This document shows, piece by piece, positions 51,928 to 62,400 of a DNA stretch of 64,000 bases. Both the position numbers and the translations under genes were made by a program. The stretch is taken from the NCBI GenBank assembly GCA_028289605.1, contig JANQON010000006.1:124001-188000 (forward strand), given 5' to 3'. This DNA is from Hyphococcus sp. Lineage in GTDB: Bacteria; Pseudomonadota; Alphaproteobacteria; Caulobacterales; Parvularculaceae. Each line of letters opens with the position of its first letter. Position 1 is the first letter of the stretch. The notes under the pieces are model-generated. The model was not told the origin of the DNA, did not search any database, and saw nothing but the letters and a program-made list of their open reading frames with translations.

Positions 51928-53118
51928 GTGGCGAACGACAAAGACGCGAGCGACGTAGCCGCTCTCACGCATCCCGCCGATCCGGTATTTTGCATTCGAC
52001 CCGCCGCCGCGGAAAAAGCGGCGCGCTGGTTCGCAGCGAACTTTCCCGGCGACACGTTTTACGCAGTCAAGGCAAACCCGTCGCCCTGGCTTCTGCGCGC
52101 GCTCCATGCTGCGGGCGTTTCGAAATTTGAAGTCGCCTCCATCGCCGAAGTCCGTCTCATCCGCTCGTTGTTCAGACATGCGGAAATCGCGTTCATGCAT
52201 CCGGTCAAGTCGGCCGAAGCGATTGCGGAAGCGTATACTGAACACAGCGTACGGATCTTTGCGCTCGACAGCGATCAGGAGCTCGACAAGATTCTGGCCG
52301 CGACCAACGATGCCGACGACCTGACGCTGTGCCTGCGTCACGCCGTTCCCAACGATGCGGCGAAGATTTCCCTCAGCCGGAAGTTCGGTGCGCGCAGCGA
52401 CGAAGCCGTCGCGCTGCTCCAGCGCATGCGCCAGGTCGCCGACCGGCTCGGCGTGGCGTTTCACGTAGGCAGCCAGACCATGGCGCCGGCGGCGTTCGTC
52501 AACGCCATCGACATTGTCGAACAGACGATCGTCAAGGCCGGCGTCATCGTCGACGTCCTCGATGTGGGCGGCGGGTTCCCCGCTTCCTATCCGGGTATGA
52601 CGCCCCCGCCCCTCAGAAGCTTCATCGACGCGATTTCGGCTCGTTTCGACACGATGCTGGTCGCCGAAAACTGCGCCCTCTGGTGCGAACCCGGCCGCGC
52701 GCTATGCGCGGAAGCGTCGTCCCTGATCGTCCGCGTCGAAGCGCGCAAGGGCGACAGCCTTTACGTCAACGAAGGAGTCTACGGCGCGCTCTTTGACGCC
52801 GGGCATCTCAACTGGCCGTTCCCCGCGCGCCGCGTCGGCGCCCAAAACGGACCGGCCGCCGTCAACGCTTTTGAGCTTTTCGGGCCCACTTGCGACGATC
52901 TCGATCACATGCCGGGCCCGTTCTACCTGCCCGCCGACATCGCCGTCGGCGACTATCTGGAAATCGGGGTTATCGGCGCTTACGGCGTCGCCATGCGAAC
53001 CGGCTTTAACGGATTTGCCGGCTACGCCGAAGTTGTCGTCGAGGACGGACCCATGCTGACGGTCTTCGACGACGCCGCGCCTATGCCCGCCAACGCGAAT
53101 GAGACATCCCATGGCTGA
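51928..53118 (+). CDS. Ornithine decarboxylase (fold III, PLP-dependent)
   Basis: A 396-residue alanine-racemase-fold decarboxylase. The PLP lysine is K48 in FYAVKANPSPWLL; DVLDVGGGFPASYPG binds the phosphate, and FGPTCDDLD carries C322, the catalytic Cys of eukaryote-type ornithine decarboxylases. It makes putrescine from ornithine (lysine is possible in some relatives). The start is GTG with GAGGTCCC upstream. The next gene, a deoxyhypusine-synthase-like enzyme, begins inside its last codons, so the two are translated together. Confidence 0.9.
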   Translation: MANDKDASDVAALTHPADPVFCIRPAAAEKAARWFAANFPGDTFYAVKANPSPWLLRALHAAGVSKFEVASIAEVRLIRSLFRHAEIAFMHPVKSAEAIAEAYTEHSVRIFALDSDQELDKILAATNDADDLTLCLRHAVPNDAAKISLSRKFGARSDEAVALLQRMRQVADRLGVAFHVGSQTMAPAAFVNAIDIVEQTIVKAGVIVDVLDVGGGFPASYPGMTPPPLRSFIDAISARFDTMLVAENCALWCEPGRALCAEASSLIVRVEARKGDSLYVNEGVYGALFDAGHLNWPFPARRVGAQNGPAAVNAFELFGPTCDDLDHMPGPFYLPADIAVGDYLEIGVIGAYGVAMRTGFNGFAGYAEVVVEDGPMLTVFDDAAPMPANANETSHG

Positions 53119-54163
53119 CGAACACCGCTCCAACCGCAAAGCAGAATTGCTCGCTGACACCGTCGAGCATATCGACATCACGTCTTTCGACGCGCGGCCC
53201 ATTATCGCCGCTATGGACAAGATGTCGTTTTCATCGCGCGACCTCGGCCGCGCCGCCGGCATTTACAATCAGATGCTGGAGGACAAAGACTGCACGGTCT
53301 TTCTCACCCTAGCCGGCTCCACCTCCGCCGGGGGCTGCATGGATCTTTATGCAGATCTTCTTGAAAACAACATGATCGACTGCGTCGTCGCCACCGGGGC
53401 CTCGATCGTCGACATGGATTTCTTCGAAGGCCTTGGGTTCAAACACTATCAGGCGCCTCAGCAGGTCGACGATAATGATCTGCGCGATCTCTATATCGAC
53501 CGCATCTACGACACCTATATCGACGAGGAAGACCTGCAGGCGGTCGATCACACCATCGCCGAGATCGCCGACGCCGTTGAACCCGGGCTCTATTCGTCGC
53601 GCCGGTTCATCCGCGAGATGGGCCGGTACCTCGCCGAGCACGGCAAGAAAGAGAAGTCCCTCGTCCGCCTCGCCTACGAAAAAGACGTGCCGATCTTTTG
53701 CCCGGCGTTCTCCGACTCATCTGCCGGGTTCGGTCTTGTCAAACACCAGGCGGAACGGATTAAGGCCGGCACGCCCTACGTCTCCATCGACTCCGTCGCC
53801 GATTTCCGCGAGCTCACCGACGTCAAACTGGCGTCGGGCGAGTCAGGCTTATTGATGGTCGGCGGCGGCGTGCCGAAAAACTTTATTCAGGACACGGTCG
53901 TGTGCGCGGAAATTCTGGGTCACGACGACGTTCCGGTGCACAAATACGCCGTCCAGGTCACTGTCGCCGACGTACGCGACGGCGCCTGCTCTTCCTCCAC
54001 GCTGAAAGAAGCGGCGAGCTGGGGCAAGGTCTCCACCGTCCTTGAACAGATGGTGTTCGCCGAAGCGACGACCGTCATGCCGCTGATCGCGTCCGATGCT
54101 TATCATCGCGGCGCATGGAAGAAACGCGCGCCGAAACAGCTGGCGAGGATGTTTGAGGATTGA
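53111..54163 (+). CDS. Deoxyhypusine synthase-like protein (likely homospermidine synthase)
   Basis: A 350-residue NAD-dependent aminobutyltransferase-fold protein. The characteristic regions are TVFLTLAGSTSAGGCMDLYADL, CVVATGASIVDMDFFE and DGACSSSTLKEAASWGKV; K306 in SWGKV aligns with the catalytic Lys of deoxyhypusine synthase. Bacteria lack hypusine, and bacterial relatives (named SpeY in cyanobacteria) have been tied to homospermidine synthesis from putrescine and spermidine. Its overlap with the ornithine decarboxylase gene supports that. Starts at 53099 or 53111 are both in frame. Confidence 0.85.
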   Translation: MADEHRSNRKAELLADTVEHIDITSFDARPIIAAMDKMSFSSRDLGRAAGIYNQMLEDKDCTVFLTLAGSTSAGGCMDLYADLLENNMIDCVVATGASIVDMDFFEGLGFKHYQAPQQVDDNDLRDLYIDRIYDTYIDEEDLQAVDHTIAEIADAVEPGLYSSRRFIREMGRYLAEHGKKEKSLVRLAYEKDVPIFCPAFSDSSAGFGLVKHQAERIKAGTPYVSIDSVADFRELTDVKLASGESGLLMVGGGVPKNFIQDTVVCAEILGHDDVPVHKYAVQVTVADVRDGACSSSTLKEAASWGKVSTVLEQMVFAEATTVMPLIASDAYHRGAWKKRAPKQLARMFED

Positions 54164-54185
54164 TGGAAAGCGGGTGACATTATTT

Positions 54186-54286
54186 CCGCTCATTCCCGCG
54201 AAAGCGGGAATCCATCGAGCCTATAGAACCGCGCGAAGCGCGACTTTTTTTGTTTACTGGATCCCCGCTTTCGCGGGGATGAGCGG
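54186..54286. repeat. Palindromic repeat, family A copy 9 (variant arms)
   Basis: Arms CCGCTCATTCCCGCGAAAGC and CGCTTTCGCGGGGATGAGCGG, a variant with ATTCCCGC in place of ATCCCGGC. The right end lies only 9 bases before the speB ATG, so GAGCGG of the repeat may also be the ribosome site of that gene. Confidence 0.85.
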
Positions 54287-54295
54287 TTGGTACCA

Positions 54296-55201
54296 ATGAA
54301 CATGACACCAAAACCCCTCCCCCCCGCCGACGGCTTCCTCGGCCTCGAAGCGGACGACATCGCCGGCGACGACACGCCGAAGGCGGTCGTCATCCCATTC
54401 GGCCTTGAAGCCACCGTCTCCTACGGCGGCGGGACGGCGAAGGGTCCGGCGGCGATGATCGCGGCGTCTCATCAGGTTGAACTCTTCGACGAGGAACATT
54501 GGCGCGAGCCGGTTGACGCGTTTCGGCTGGAAACCTGGGACGAGCCCGTCATTCCGGAAAAAACCGAAGACGCCCTCGACCTTTTGGCGTTCCTGACCGG
54601 CAAGGCGCTCGACGACAACGCGTTCCCGCTCGTCTTCGGCGGCGAGCATTCGATTACGCCGGGCGCTATTCGTCCGTTTCTCGAGCGGTATCCTGATCTT
54701 GCGCTTCTGCATTTCGACGCCCATGCGGATCTGCGCGACGGGTATGAAGGCGAGCATTACTCCCATGCCGCCGCGATCCGGCGCTGCCTCGACGCGCCGA
54801 ACCTGTCAGTCGTTTCCATCGGCATAAGGAATATTTCAAAATCGGAGATCCCGTTTCTGGAGGCGAACCGCGATCGCATTCACATCCACTGGGCCAAGGA
54901 TAAACAGCACTGGGACGTGGAAGACATCGTCGCGCCGCTGAAAGGCCGGCCTGTCTATGTCACCTTCGATCTCGATGGATTTGACGCGAGCCTCATGCCC
55001 GCGACGGGGACCCCTGAACCCGGCGGCCTCTTCTGGGACGACGTCACGCCGATCCTGAAGCGCGCGGCGGAAGTCTCCGCCTGGGTCGGCGCCGACATCA
55101 ACGAACTGGCGCCCAGACCGGAATTACACGCGTGCGATTTTCTTGCGGCGAAGCTGGCGTATAAGATTTTGGGGTATCGGTTTTTGACGGGGGCGAGGTA
55201 A
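54296..55201 (+). CDS. speB: Agmatinase/ureohydrolase family protein (SpeB-like)
   Basis: A 301-residue arginase-fold enzyme. The metal ligands are in GGEHSIT, FDAHADLRDGYEGEHYSH and FDLDGFDASLMPATGTPEPGG, the complete set for two Mn ions. The GTPEPGG ending and short N-terminus fit agmatinase better than arginase; formiminoglutamase is less likely. It would release putrescine from agmatine, which makes sense behind the ornithine decarboxylase pair, though no arginine decarboxylase lies in this window. ATG at 54296 follows a family A repeat directly; an ATG at 54302 is also possible. Confidence 0.85.
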   Translation: MNMTPKPLPPADGFLGLEADDIAGDDTPKAVVIPFGLEATVSYGGGTAKGPAAMIAASHQVELFDEEHWREPVDAFRLETWDEPVIPEKTEDALDLLAFLTGKALDDNAFPLVFGGEHSITPGAIRPFLERYPDLALLHFDAHADLRDGYEGEHYSHAAAIRRCLDAPNLSVVSIGIRNISKSEIPFLEANRDRIHIHWAKDKQHWDVEDIVAPLKGRPVYVTFDLDGFDASLMPATGTPEPGGLFWDDVTPILKRAAEVSAWVGADINELAPRPELHACDFLAAKLAYKILGYRFLTGAR

Positions 55202-55228
55202 TTCGTCATCCCGTGCGCCCCATTTGAT

Positions 55229-55313
55229 CCGCTCATCCCGACGAAAGTCGGGATCTCAGGCGGCATACTCTGAGTTTGCTTCACGAGATCCCGACTTTCG
55301 TCGGGATGAGCGG
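55229..55313. repeat. Palindromic intergenic repeat, family A copy 10
   Basis: Arms CCGCTCATCCCGACGAAAGT and ACTTTCGTCGGGATGAGCGG, fully complementary although the inner bases differ from other copies. First of three copies in the 582-bp gene-free stretch 55202-55783, where I see no supportable gene. Confidence 0.9.
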
Positions 55314-55531
55314 GAAAAACTGATTCAGTGACAACAAACCAATCAGTTGAATCCGCCCGCCGTCACACAACCAGAACCGAAGATTCTTTCACCAAACCCG
55401 CATTCGGTGCGTAGTTATGCTCCCCCCTTCTGGGTCGGGGTATGATGGGGGGTGGAAGGAATTTGGTTTAGTGACGTGTCGCTTCTTGTCATCGGCGTAG
55501 GCCGTGAGTCGCCACTGCGATCTACAGTAAC

Positions 55532-55649
55532 CCGCTCATTCCCGCGCAAGCGGGAATCCACAGCAATGCTCGTTCTGGATTCCCGCCCGACCGCAACGCG
55601 GTCAAATTATGATCAGCGCGCATTCGCGCGCGGGCGCGGGAATGAGCGG
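55532..55649. repeat. Palindromic repeat, family A copy 11, with nested module
   Basis: Arms CCGCTCATTCCCGCGCAAGC and GCGCGGGAATGAGCGG. The right arm is interrupted by CGACCGCAACGCGGTCAAAT and CGCGCATTCGCGCGCGGG. This is the nested module of copies 3 and 7 in the opposite orientation. Confidence 0.85.
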
Positions 55650-55688
55650 ACCAATGACAGTCTGAATTGACTTCCACAAAAAACATAT

Positions 55689-55774
55689 CCGGTCACCCCG
55701 GCGCAGGCCGGGGTCTCATACAACACACGCCGGAGCATGCCTCACGAGATCCCGGCCTGCGCCGGGATGAGCGG
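55689..55774. repeat. Palindromic intergenic repeat, family A copy 12
   Basis: Arms CCGGTCACCCCGGCGCAGGC and GGCCTGCGCCGGGATGAGCG. It ends 10 bases before the fadJ stop on the minus strand and may serve as that operon's terminator. Confidence 0.9.
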
Positions 55775-55783
55775 ATTAAATGT

Positions 55784-57976
55784 CTAAGCCGCCGCCGAAT
55801 ACAGCTTTTCGCCCGACTGCGCCTTGTCGCGGAAGGAAGCCGGCGGGTGGAAGCGTTCGCCATAGCGTTGCGCGAGGCTCTCGGCGGTGCGCACGAAGTC
55901 CTCAACGCCGATGGTGTCGATGTAGCTCATCGGACCGCCAGTCCAGGGCGCAAAGCCCCAGCCGAAGATGGCGCCGAGATCGGCCGATGTGGGATCGGGC
56001 ACGATGCCGTCGGCGAGGCAATGAGAGGCCGGGATCAATTGCGCATAAAGAAGACGCTCTTTGACCTCGTCCATACTCGGCTGCTCGTCGGCGATCGGAA
56101 AGTGCTCCGAGAGACCCTGCCAGAGATGCTTTTTGGCGCCTTCCGGATATTCGTAGAAACCGCCGCCGGACTTGCGTCCGTGCCGGCCGAGACCTTCGAC
56201 CATCTTTTCAAGAAGATCTTCCGTACCCGTCGGCTGGTAATCGTCGCCGAGCTCTTTCTTGGTCGAGCGCGACAGCATCAGGCCGAGAGACAGGGACGTT
56301 TCGTCGGTGAGCGCCAGAGGCCCGACCGGCATGCCGAGGCCCGCCGCCGCGTTCTCGATCAGGGCGGGTTTGACGCCTTCCTTCACCATCAGCATGGCTT
56401 CGTTGATGTAGGGCGGCACGACGCGGTTGGTGTAAAAGCCGCGTACGTCGGAAACGACGATCGGCGTCTTACGGATTTTGCGGTTGAAGTCGAGGGCGAC
56501 CGCGAGCGCTTTGTCGCCGGACTCCTTGCCCGGAATGATTTCCAGAAGCGGCATCTTCTCGACCGGCGAGAAGAAGTGCATGCCGATGAACTGTTCGGGA
56601 CGCTCCGAATGGCGCGCCAGCCCGGTGATCGGCAGGGTCGAAGTGTTGGAGGCGAAGATCACGTCTTCGCCGATGACCGCTTCGGTCTTTTTGATGACGT
56701 CGGCTTTGACGTCCGGATCTTCGAAGACCGCCTCAATAATGAGGTCGACGTCTTTCAAGTCGTTATAGTCCGCGGTCGGCTTGATTTTCGCGAGGAACGC
56801 GTCGGCGGCGTCCTGGGTCAGCTTGCCCCGGGACACGCGCTTGTCGAGGATCTTTTTCGAGTAAGCGACCGCGTTTTGCGCTGCGTCCATATCCCGGTCG
56901 AGGACGACCACGTTCATGCCGCCTTTGACCGCAACGTGGGTGATCCCTGCGCCCATCAAGCCGGCGCCGAGCACGCCGACGGTTTTAAGATCGGAAGCCG
57001 GCACGTCTTTCGGGCGCGCCGCGCCTTTCTCCGCCGCCTGCTTGTTGATGAACAGGGTGCGGATCATGTTCTTCGCCTGCGGGTCGGCGAGGAGTTTGGT
57101 GAAATACTTCGACTCGATCCGGATCGCGGTGTCGAAGGGAACGATCGAGCCTTCATAGAGGCAAGAGAGGATCGACTGCACCGCCGGATAGTTGTGCTTG
57201 GTTTCCTTCTGGCCCATCGCATTGGCGCCGACAAAGAACTGGACCGCGCGCGGGTCCATGGCGCCGCCGCCGCCGGGGAATTTGAAACCTTTCTTATCCC
57301 AGGGCTGGGTGACCTTCGGGTTGGCTTTGACCCATTCCTTCGCCTTGGCGACCACTTCGCCGGCGGGAACCACTTCCTGGACGATGCCTTGGGCTTTGGC
57401 CGTCGCCGGATCGATCGGGCGGCCTTGGGTTGCGAGCATCGCGGCGTTTTGCAAACCGGCGAGCCGTGGCAGACGCTGGGTGCCGCCCGCGCCCGGCAAC
57501 AGACCCACCTGCACTTCGGGCACGCCAAGCTGCAGCTTCGGATTGTCCGCGACAACGCGGTGATGCGAGGCGAGCACAAGCTCAAGACCGCCGCCGAGCG
57601 CAAGACCGTTCACCGCCGCCGCGACAGGCTTGGCGTGGGCGTTACCTTTGATGAGATCCTTCGCGGAGTTTCCGCCGGTCTCAAGCTTGCGCAGCACGCT
57701 GTTGAGCGTGAATGCGTTCTCAAACGCTTCCTTCATGGAGGATGCAGACGACCCGCCCAGCATGCCGAGATCGGCGCCGGCGAGAAAGCCGCTTTCCTTG
57801 CCCGACGTAATGACCGCGCCTTTGACATTGTCGTCGGCGACGAATTCGTCGACCCATTTGGCGAAGTCGCTCATGAGCGCTTCGTTCCAGACATTCATGG
57901 ACTGGCCGGGCAGATCGATCGTGACGAGTGCAATACCGTCGCCGTCAACTTCAACTGAGAGTGTTTCGTAGCTCAT
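55784..57976 (-). CDS. fadJ: Multifunctional enoyl-CoA hydratase/3-hydroxyacyl-CoA dehydrogenase
   Basis: A 730-residue fatty acid oxidation protein. The N-terminal crotonase domain (residues about 1-290) has the oxyanion region ESGFLAGADLGMLGG and LALGGGLELVLASHHR. The C-terminal half is the 3-hydroxyacyl-CoA dehydrogenase with GVLGAGLMGAGITHVAVKGG (near residue 335) and FIGMHFFSPVEKMPLLEII. It converts trans-2-enoyl-CoA to 3-ketoacyl-CoA. AGGGAAG precedes the ATG at 57976, 22 bp after the thiolase stop: an operon of two. Confidence 0.93.
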   Translation of the reverse strand: MSYETLSVEVDGDGIALVTIDLPGQSMNVWNEALMSDFAKWVDEFVADDNVKGAVITSGKESGFLAGADLGMLGGSSASSMKEAFENAFTLNSVLRKLETGGNSAKDLIKGNAHAKPVAAAVNGLALGGGLELVLASHHRVVADNPKLQLGVPEVQVGLLPGAGGTQRLPRLAGLQNAAMLATQGRPIDPATAKAQGIVQEVVPAGEVVAKAKEWVKANPKVTQPWDKKGFKFPGGGGAMDPRAVQFFVGANAMGQKETKHNYPAVQSILSCLYEGSIVPFDTAIRIESKYFTKLLADPQAKNMIRTLFINKQAAEKGAARPKDVPASDLKTVGVLGAGLMGAGITHVAVKGGMNVVVLDRDMDAAQNAVAYSKKILDKRVSRGKLTQDAADAFLAKIKPTADYNDLKDVDLIIEAVFEDPDVKADVIKKTEAVIGEDVIFASNTSTLPITGLARHSERPEQFIGMHFFSPVEKMPLLEIIPGKESGDKALAVALDFNRKIRKTPIVVSDVRGFYTNRVVPPYINEAMLMVKEGVKPALIENAAAGLGMPVGPLALTDETSLSLGLMLSRSTKKELGDDYQPTGTEDLLEKMVEGLGRHGRKSGGGFYEYPEGAKKHLWQGLSEHFPIADEQPSMDEVKERLLYAQLIPASHCLADGIVPDPTSADLGAIFGWGFAPWTGGPMSYIDTIGVEDFVRTAESLAQRYGERFHPPASFRDKAQSGEKLYSAAA

Positions 57977-57998
57977 TATGGTCTTCCCTGTGATTCGC

Positions 57999-59210
57999 TT
58001 AGTTGACGCGCTCGATGATCGTCGCCGTGCCCATGCCGCCGCCGATGCACAGCGTCACCAGCGCCGTTTCCTTGCCGGAGCGCTCCAGCTCGTCGACCAT
58101 GGTGCCGAAGATCATCGCGCCGGTGGCGCCGAGCGGGTGGCCCATGGCGATCGCGCCGCCATTGACGTTGATTTCGTTGTGATCGATGTCGAGGGCCTGC
58201 ATGAAGCGCAGCACCACCGAGGCAAAAGCTTCATTGAGCTCCCAAAGATCGATGTCTTTTTTGTCCATGCCGGCGCGGGCGAGCACTTTCTTCGCCGCAA
58301 ATTCCGGTCCGGTCAGCATGATGGTGGGCTCAGAGCCGACCGACGCCATGGCGCGAATGCGCGCGCGGGGTTTCAGGCCCAGCTTCTTGCCGATGTCTTC
58401 ATTGCCGATCAGCACCGCCGCGGCGCCGTCAACAATGCCGGACGAATTGCCGGCGTGGTGGACGTGGTTGATCTTTTCGATCTCGCCGTATTTCTGCAGC
58501 GCGACGTAGTCGAAACCCGGAAATTCGCCCAGCGCCGCGAAAGAAGGGTTCAAGGCGCCGAGGCTTTGCATGTCAGTGTTGGCCCGGACGGTTTCGTCAT
58601 GGTCGAGCACCGCCTCGCCAATCACGTCCTTGACCGGCACGATCGACTTTTCAAAACGCTTTTCGTCCCAGGACTTCGCCGCGCGCTTTTGCGATTCGAC
58701 CGCATAGGCGTCGACGTCGTCGCGGGAAAAGCCGTATTTGGTGGCGATCAGGTCGGCGGAGATGCCCTGCGGCACGAAGTACGTTTTGAACGCCACCTCA
58801 GGATCGGTCGGCCAGGCGCCGCCGTCGGATCCCATGGGCACCCGGCTCATGGATTCAACGCCGCCGCCGATGGTGAGATCAGCTTCGCCGGACTTCACTT
58901 TGGCCGCCGCAATGTTGATCGATTCAAGGCCAGACGCGCAGAACCGGTTCACGTGAATGCCCGCCGTCGTTTCGGAGAAGCCCGCATTCAAAATCGCCGA
59001 CCGGGTCACCACCGCGCCCTGTTCGCCCACCGGCGAGACGCAGCCGAACGCCACATCGTCGATCTCCGCCGTGTCGATCTCGCTGCGGTCTCGGACAGCC
59101 TCCAGCACCTGGGTCGCGAGGCTCACCGGCGTGATCTCATGCAAGGAACCGTCGGCCTTTCCTTTTCCGCGCGGGGTGCGGACGGCGTCGTAAATAAAAG
59201 CGTCGGTCAT
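57999..59210 (-). CDS. Acetyl-CoA acyltransferase (thiolase), partner of FadJ
   Basis: A 403-residue thiolase. The acyl-enzyme Cys is in [22 protein letters not shown] holds the second-site His, and [11 protein letters not shown] is the C-terminal catalytic Cys motif. Paired with the FadJ-type protein downstream it would split 3-ketoacyl-CoA in the last step of beta-oxidation (fadI- or fadA-type). ATG at 59210 has AAAGGACCTCC upstream; the open frame extends further only by 15 codons. Upstream is the divergent putA. Confidence 0.93.
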   Translation of the reverse strand: MTDAFIYDAVRTPRGKGKADGSLHEITPVSLATQVLEAVRDRSEIDTAEIDDVAFGCVSPVGEQGAVVTRSAILNAGFSETTAGIHVNRFCASGLESINIAAAKVKSGEADLTIGGGVESMSRVPMGSDGGAWPTDPEVAFKTYFVPQGISADLIATKYGFSRDDVDAYAVESQKRAAKSWDEKRFEKSIVPVKDVIGEAVLDHDETVRANTDMQSLGALNPSFAALGEFPGFDYVALQKYGEIEKINHVHHAGNSSGIVDGAAAVLIGNEDIGKKLGLKPRARIRAMASVGSEPTIMLTGPEFAAKKVLARAGMDKKDIDLWELNEAFASVVLRFMQALDIDHNEINVNGGAIAMGHPLGATGAMIFGTMVDELERSGKETALVTLCIGGGMGTATIIERVN

Positions 59211-59435
59211 GGGGAGGTCCTTTCGGCTGGTATTCGTCGGGGCGCGTCCAATCACGCCCGAAAAACAGGAAATTGGCGCTTGTTACCTATGCCCTCGCCG
59301 GAGCTTGCGCAATGGCGAAACGCAGTGGCCGCGCGCCCGATTAGAATGTCAATAACAAGTCCTGCAGCGCAAGATGACAGACCCGGAGGAAATCGGTATT
59401 GCGGTGGTGAATCAACGCTTTGAAGGATCGCTTTT

Positions 59436-62400
59436 ATGAGCCGAGAGACGAGCGTCCTCTCCCCTTTGCGCAACCATATTCGAGATCACACCTTGGCGAC
59501 CGAGGCCGGTTTGACGCGCGATCTCGCGTCCTTGATTAACCTTGACGAAAACGCGCGCAAAACCGCCCAGACCCGGGCGGCGGATTTCGTGCGCAAGGCC
59601 CGCGCAAACGCCGTACGGTCCGGCCTGATCGACAAGTTCCTGCAGGAATACGGCCTGTCGACGGCTGAAGGCGTCACGCTCATGCGCCTCGCCGAAGCGC
59701 TCTTGCGAACGCCGGACGCGGCGACGGCGAACTCCCTGATCGAAGACAAGATCGAGGCGGGCGACTGGGCCGCTCACAAAGGCAAAAGCCCCTTTCCTCT
59801 CGTCAACTTTTCCACCCGCGCCCTGATGCTCACCGCCGCATGGCTGGACGATGTGGAGGCCAAAGATCCGCTGCGCCGCATGGCCAAGGCCACAAAGGAC
59901 GCCCTCGACCGCCTCGGCGAGCCGGTGATCCGGGCCTCGGTGGCCCAGGCGATGCGCATTATGGGCGAGCATTTCGTTCTCGGCGAAACCATCGAGGAAG
60001 CGGTCCGGCGCGGACGCAAATTCAGCGCCGCCGGCTATCAGTTCTCGTTCGATATGCTCGGCGAAGCGGCGCACACCGCCGCCGACGCGGAAAAGTATTT
60101 CAACGATTACGCAGACGCCATCGATGAAATCGCGCGGCACGCCGACGCCGAGAAGAGCGTCGACAATCCCGGCATATCGGTGAAACTCTCAGCGCTGCAT
60201 CCGCGCTATGAATACGGAAAGAAAGAACGGGTTCTGAAAGAACTCGGCGAGCGCACCGCGAGCCTCGCCCGGCGCGCAAAAGCCGCCAATATCGGTTTCA
60301 ATATCGATGCGGAGGAAGCCGACCGGCTCGATCTTTCCCTCGACATCATTGAACAATTGATGCGCGATCCGATGCTGGCCGACTGGCGCGGCTTCGGCGT
60401 TGTGGTTCAGGCCTATCAGCGCCGGGCGCCGTTCGTGCTGGACTGGCTGGCGGCGCTCGCCCGCGATACTGGCCGACGCATGATGGTGCGGTTGGTCAAA
60501 GGCGCCTATTGGGATTCGGAGATCAAGCGCGCGCAGGTCATGGGGCTCGAAAGTTATCCCGTCTACACGCGCAAGACGCTGACCGATCTTTCCTATGTCG
60601 CCTGCGCGCGCAAGATCCTGTCCGCGACGGACGCGTTCTACCCGCAATTCGCCACCCACAACGCCCTGACCGCGACAACCGTCATGGAAATGGCCGGCGA
60701 CTATGACGACTACGAGCTGCAGCGCCTGCACGGCATGGGCGAGGCGCTCCATGACAGTCTCATCGAGGACGGCGCACGCTCGCGCATCTACGCGCCCGTG
60801 GGCGGGCATAAAGAGTTGCTGCCCTATCTCGTCCGTCGGCTGTTGGAGAACGGCGCCAATTCCTCCTTCGTCAACCAACTGATCGATCCTGACTTATCGG
60901 TGGAGGACATCGTCGCCGACCCGATCGAGGAATTTGCGTCTCTCGATCCGATTGAAAACCCGGGCATACCGGCGCCGCGAGATCACCTCGGCGGCAGGGT
61001 GTCCGCGCAAGGGTGGGACGAAACTGATCCCGGAACGGTGGAGTCGCTACTCGCCGCGCATAAGGACATGCCGGACGCCATCGCCGCGCACCCAATTATT
61101 GTCGGAGACGTCGCGGGGGCGGAAACGCAAAGCGTCCGCAATCCGGCCGATCGCGAAAAGATCGTCGGCGACATTCAGAACAGCGCACCCGCCGATGTCG
61201 CGGCCGCATGCGAAGCCGCGGCCGCGTTCGCGCCGGAATGGGCGGCGACGCCCGCCGCGCATCGCGCTGACATGTTACGCCGGGCGTCAAAGATGCTTGA
61301 GGAACGCGGCGAGTTCTTCATGGCGCTCGCTGTCGCCGAAGCGGGCAAGACATGGCCCGACGCCGTCGCCGAAATACGCGAAGCGGTCGACTTCCTTCGT
61401 TACTATGCGGATGAATGTGAGAAACTGAGGGGCGAACCCCTCGGCGTCGTCGCCTGCATCAGTCCGTGGAACTTTCCCTTGGCGATTTTTCTCGGGCAAG
61501 TGAGCGCTTCCCTCGCCGCCGGCAATTGCGTCATCGCCAAGCCGGCGGAGCAAACCCCGCTGATCGCATATGAAGCGGTCAAATTGCTGCACGAAGCCGG
61601 CGCGCCGCCGAGCGCATTGCAGTTTGCGCCGGGAGACGGGCCGTCAGTCGGCGGACCGCTCGTTGAGAACGACCATATCGCGGGCGTTGTCTTCACCGGA
61701 TCAACCGCTACCGCGCAACGCATCAAACGCACCCTTGTGGATTCCGGGCGCCATGACTCCGCGCTCATCGCCGAGACCGGCGGCATCAACGCCATGATCA
61801 TCGATTCGACGGCTCTTCTCGAACAGGCCGTAACCGATACGGTTGCATCCGCGTTTCAGAGCGCGGGACAACGCTGTTCCGCCTGCCGCGTCGTCTGCGT
61901 GCAGGAAGACGTGTTCGATCGCTTCCAAGAGATGCTCGCCGGCGCCATGGCGGAACTTGCTGTCGGCGATCCAGCGCTGTTGGCGACCGATGTCGGCCCG
62001 GTCATTGATGCGGAGTCACGCGAAAATATCGAGCGACATTTAACGCGCCTGGGGTCGCAAGCGCGCCTGATCGCAACCGCGCACGGCAATGAAGACGGCG
62101 CAGATGGTACGTTCATTCGACCCGCCGCATATGAAATCGAATCACTCAGCGACCTGAAGGAAGAGATCTTCGGTCCCGTTCTGCATGTGGTGAGGTATTC
62201 CTCGGACAGGCTTGTCGAGCTTGTCCATGAAATCAACGGTCTCGGCTTCGGCCTCACCATGGGCGTACACACCCGTATTGACGAAACCATGCATGCGATC
62301 ACCAGGCGCGCGCAGATCGGCAATGTCTATGTGAACCGCAATCAGATCGGCGCCGTTGTTGGCGTGCAGCCTTTCGGCGGCGAGGCGCTCTCCGGCACCG

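Noticed and set aside
55667-57958. Open frame of 763 codons on the plus strand
   Set aside because: It lies exactly antisense to fadJ, has a Arg/Asp/His-rich composition with no recognisable domain, and is produced by the high GC codon bias of fadJ.
57978-59423. Open frame of 481 codons on the plus strand
   Set aside because: Antisense to the thiolase gene in the same phase, no ribosome site, no domain; a shadow of GC-rich coding sequence.
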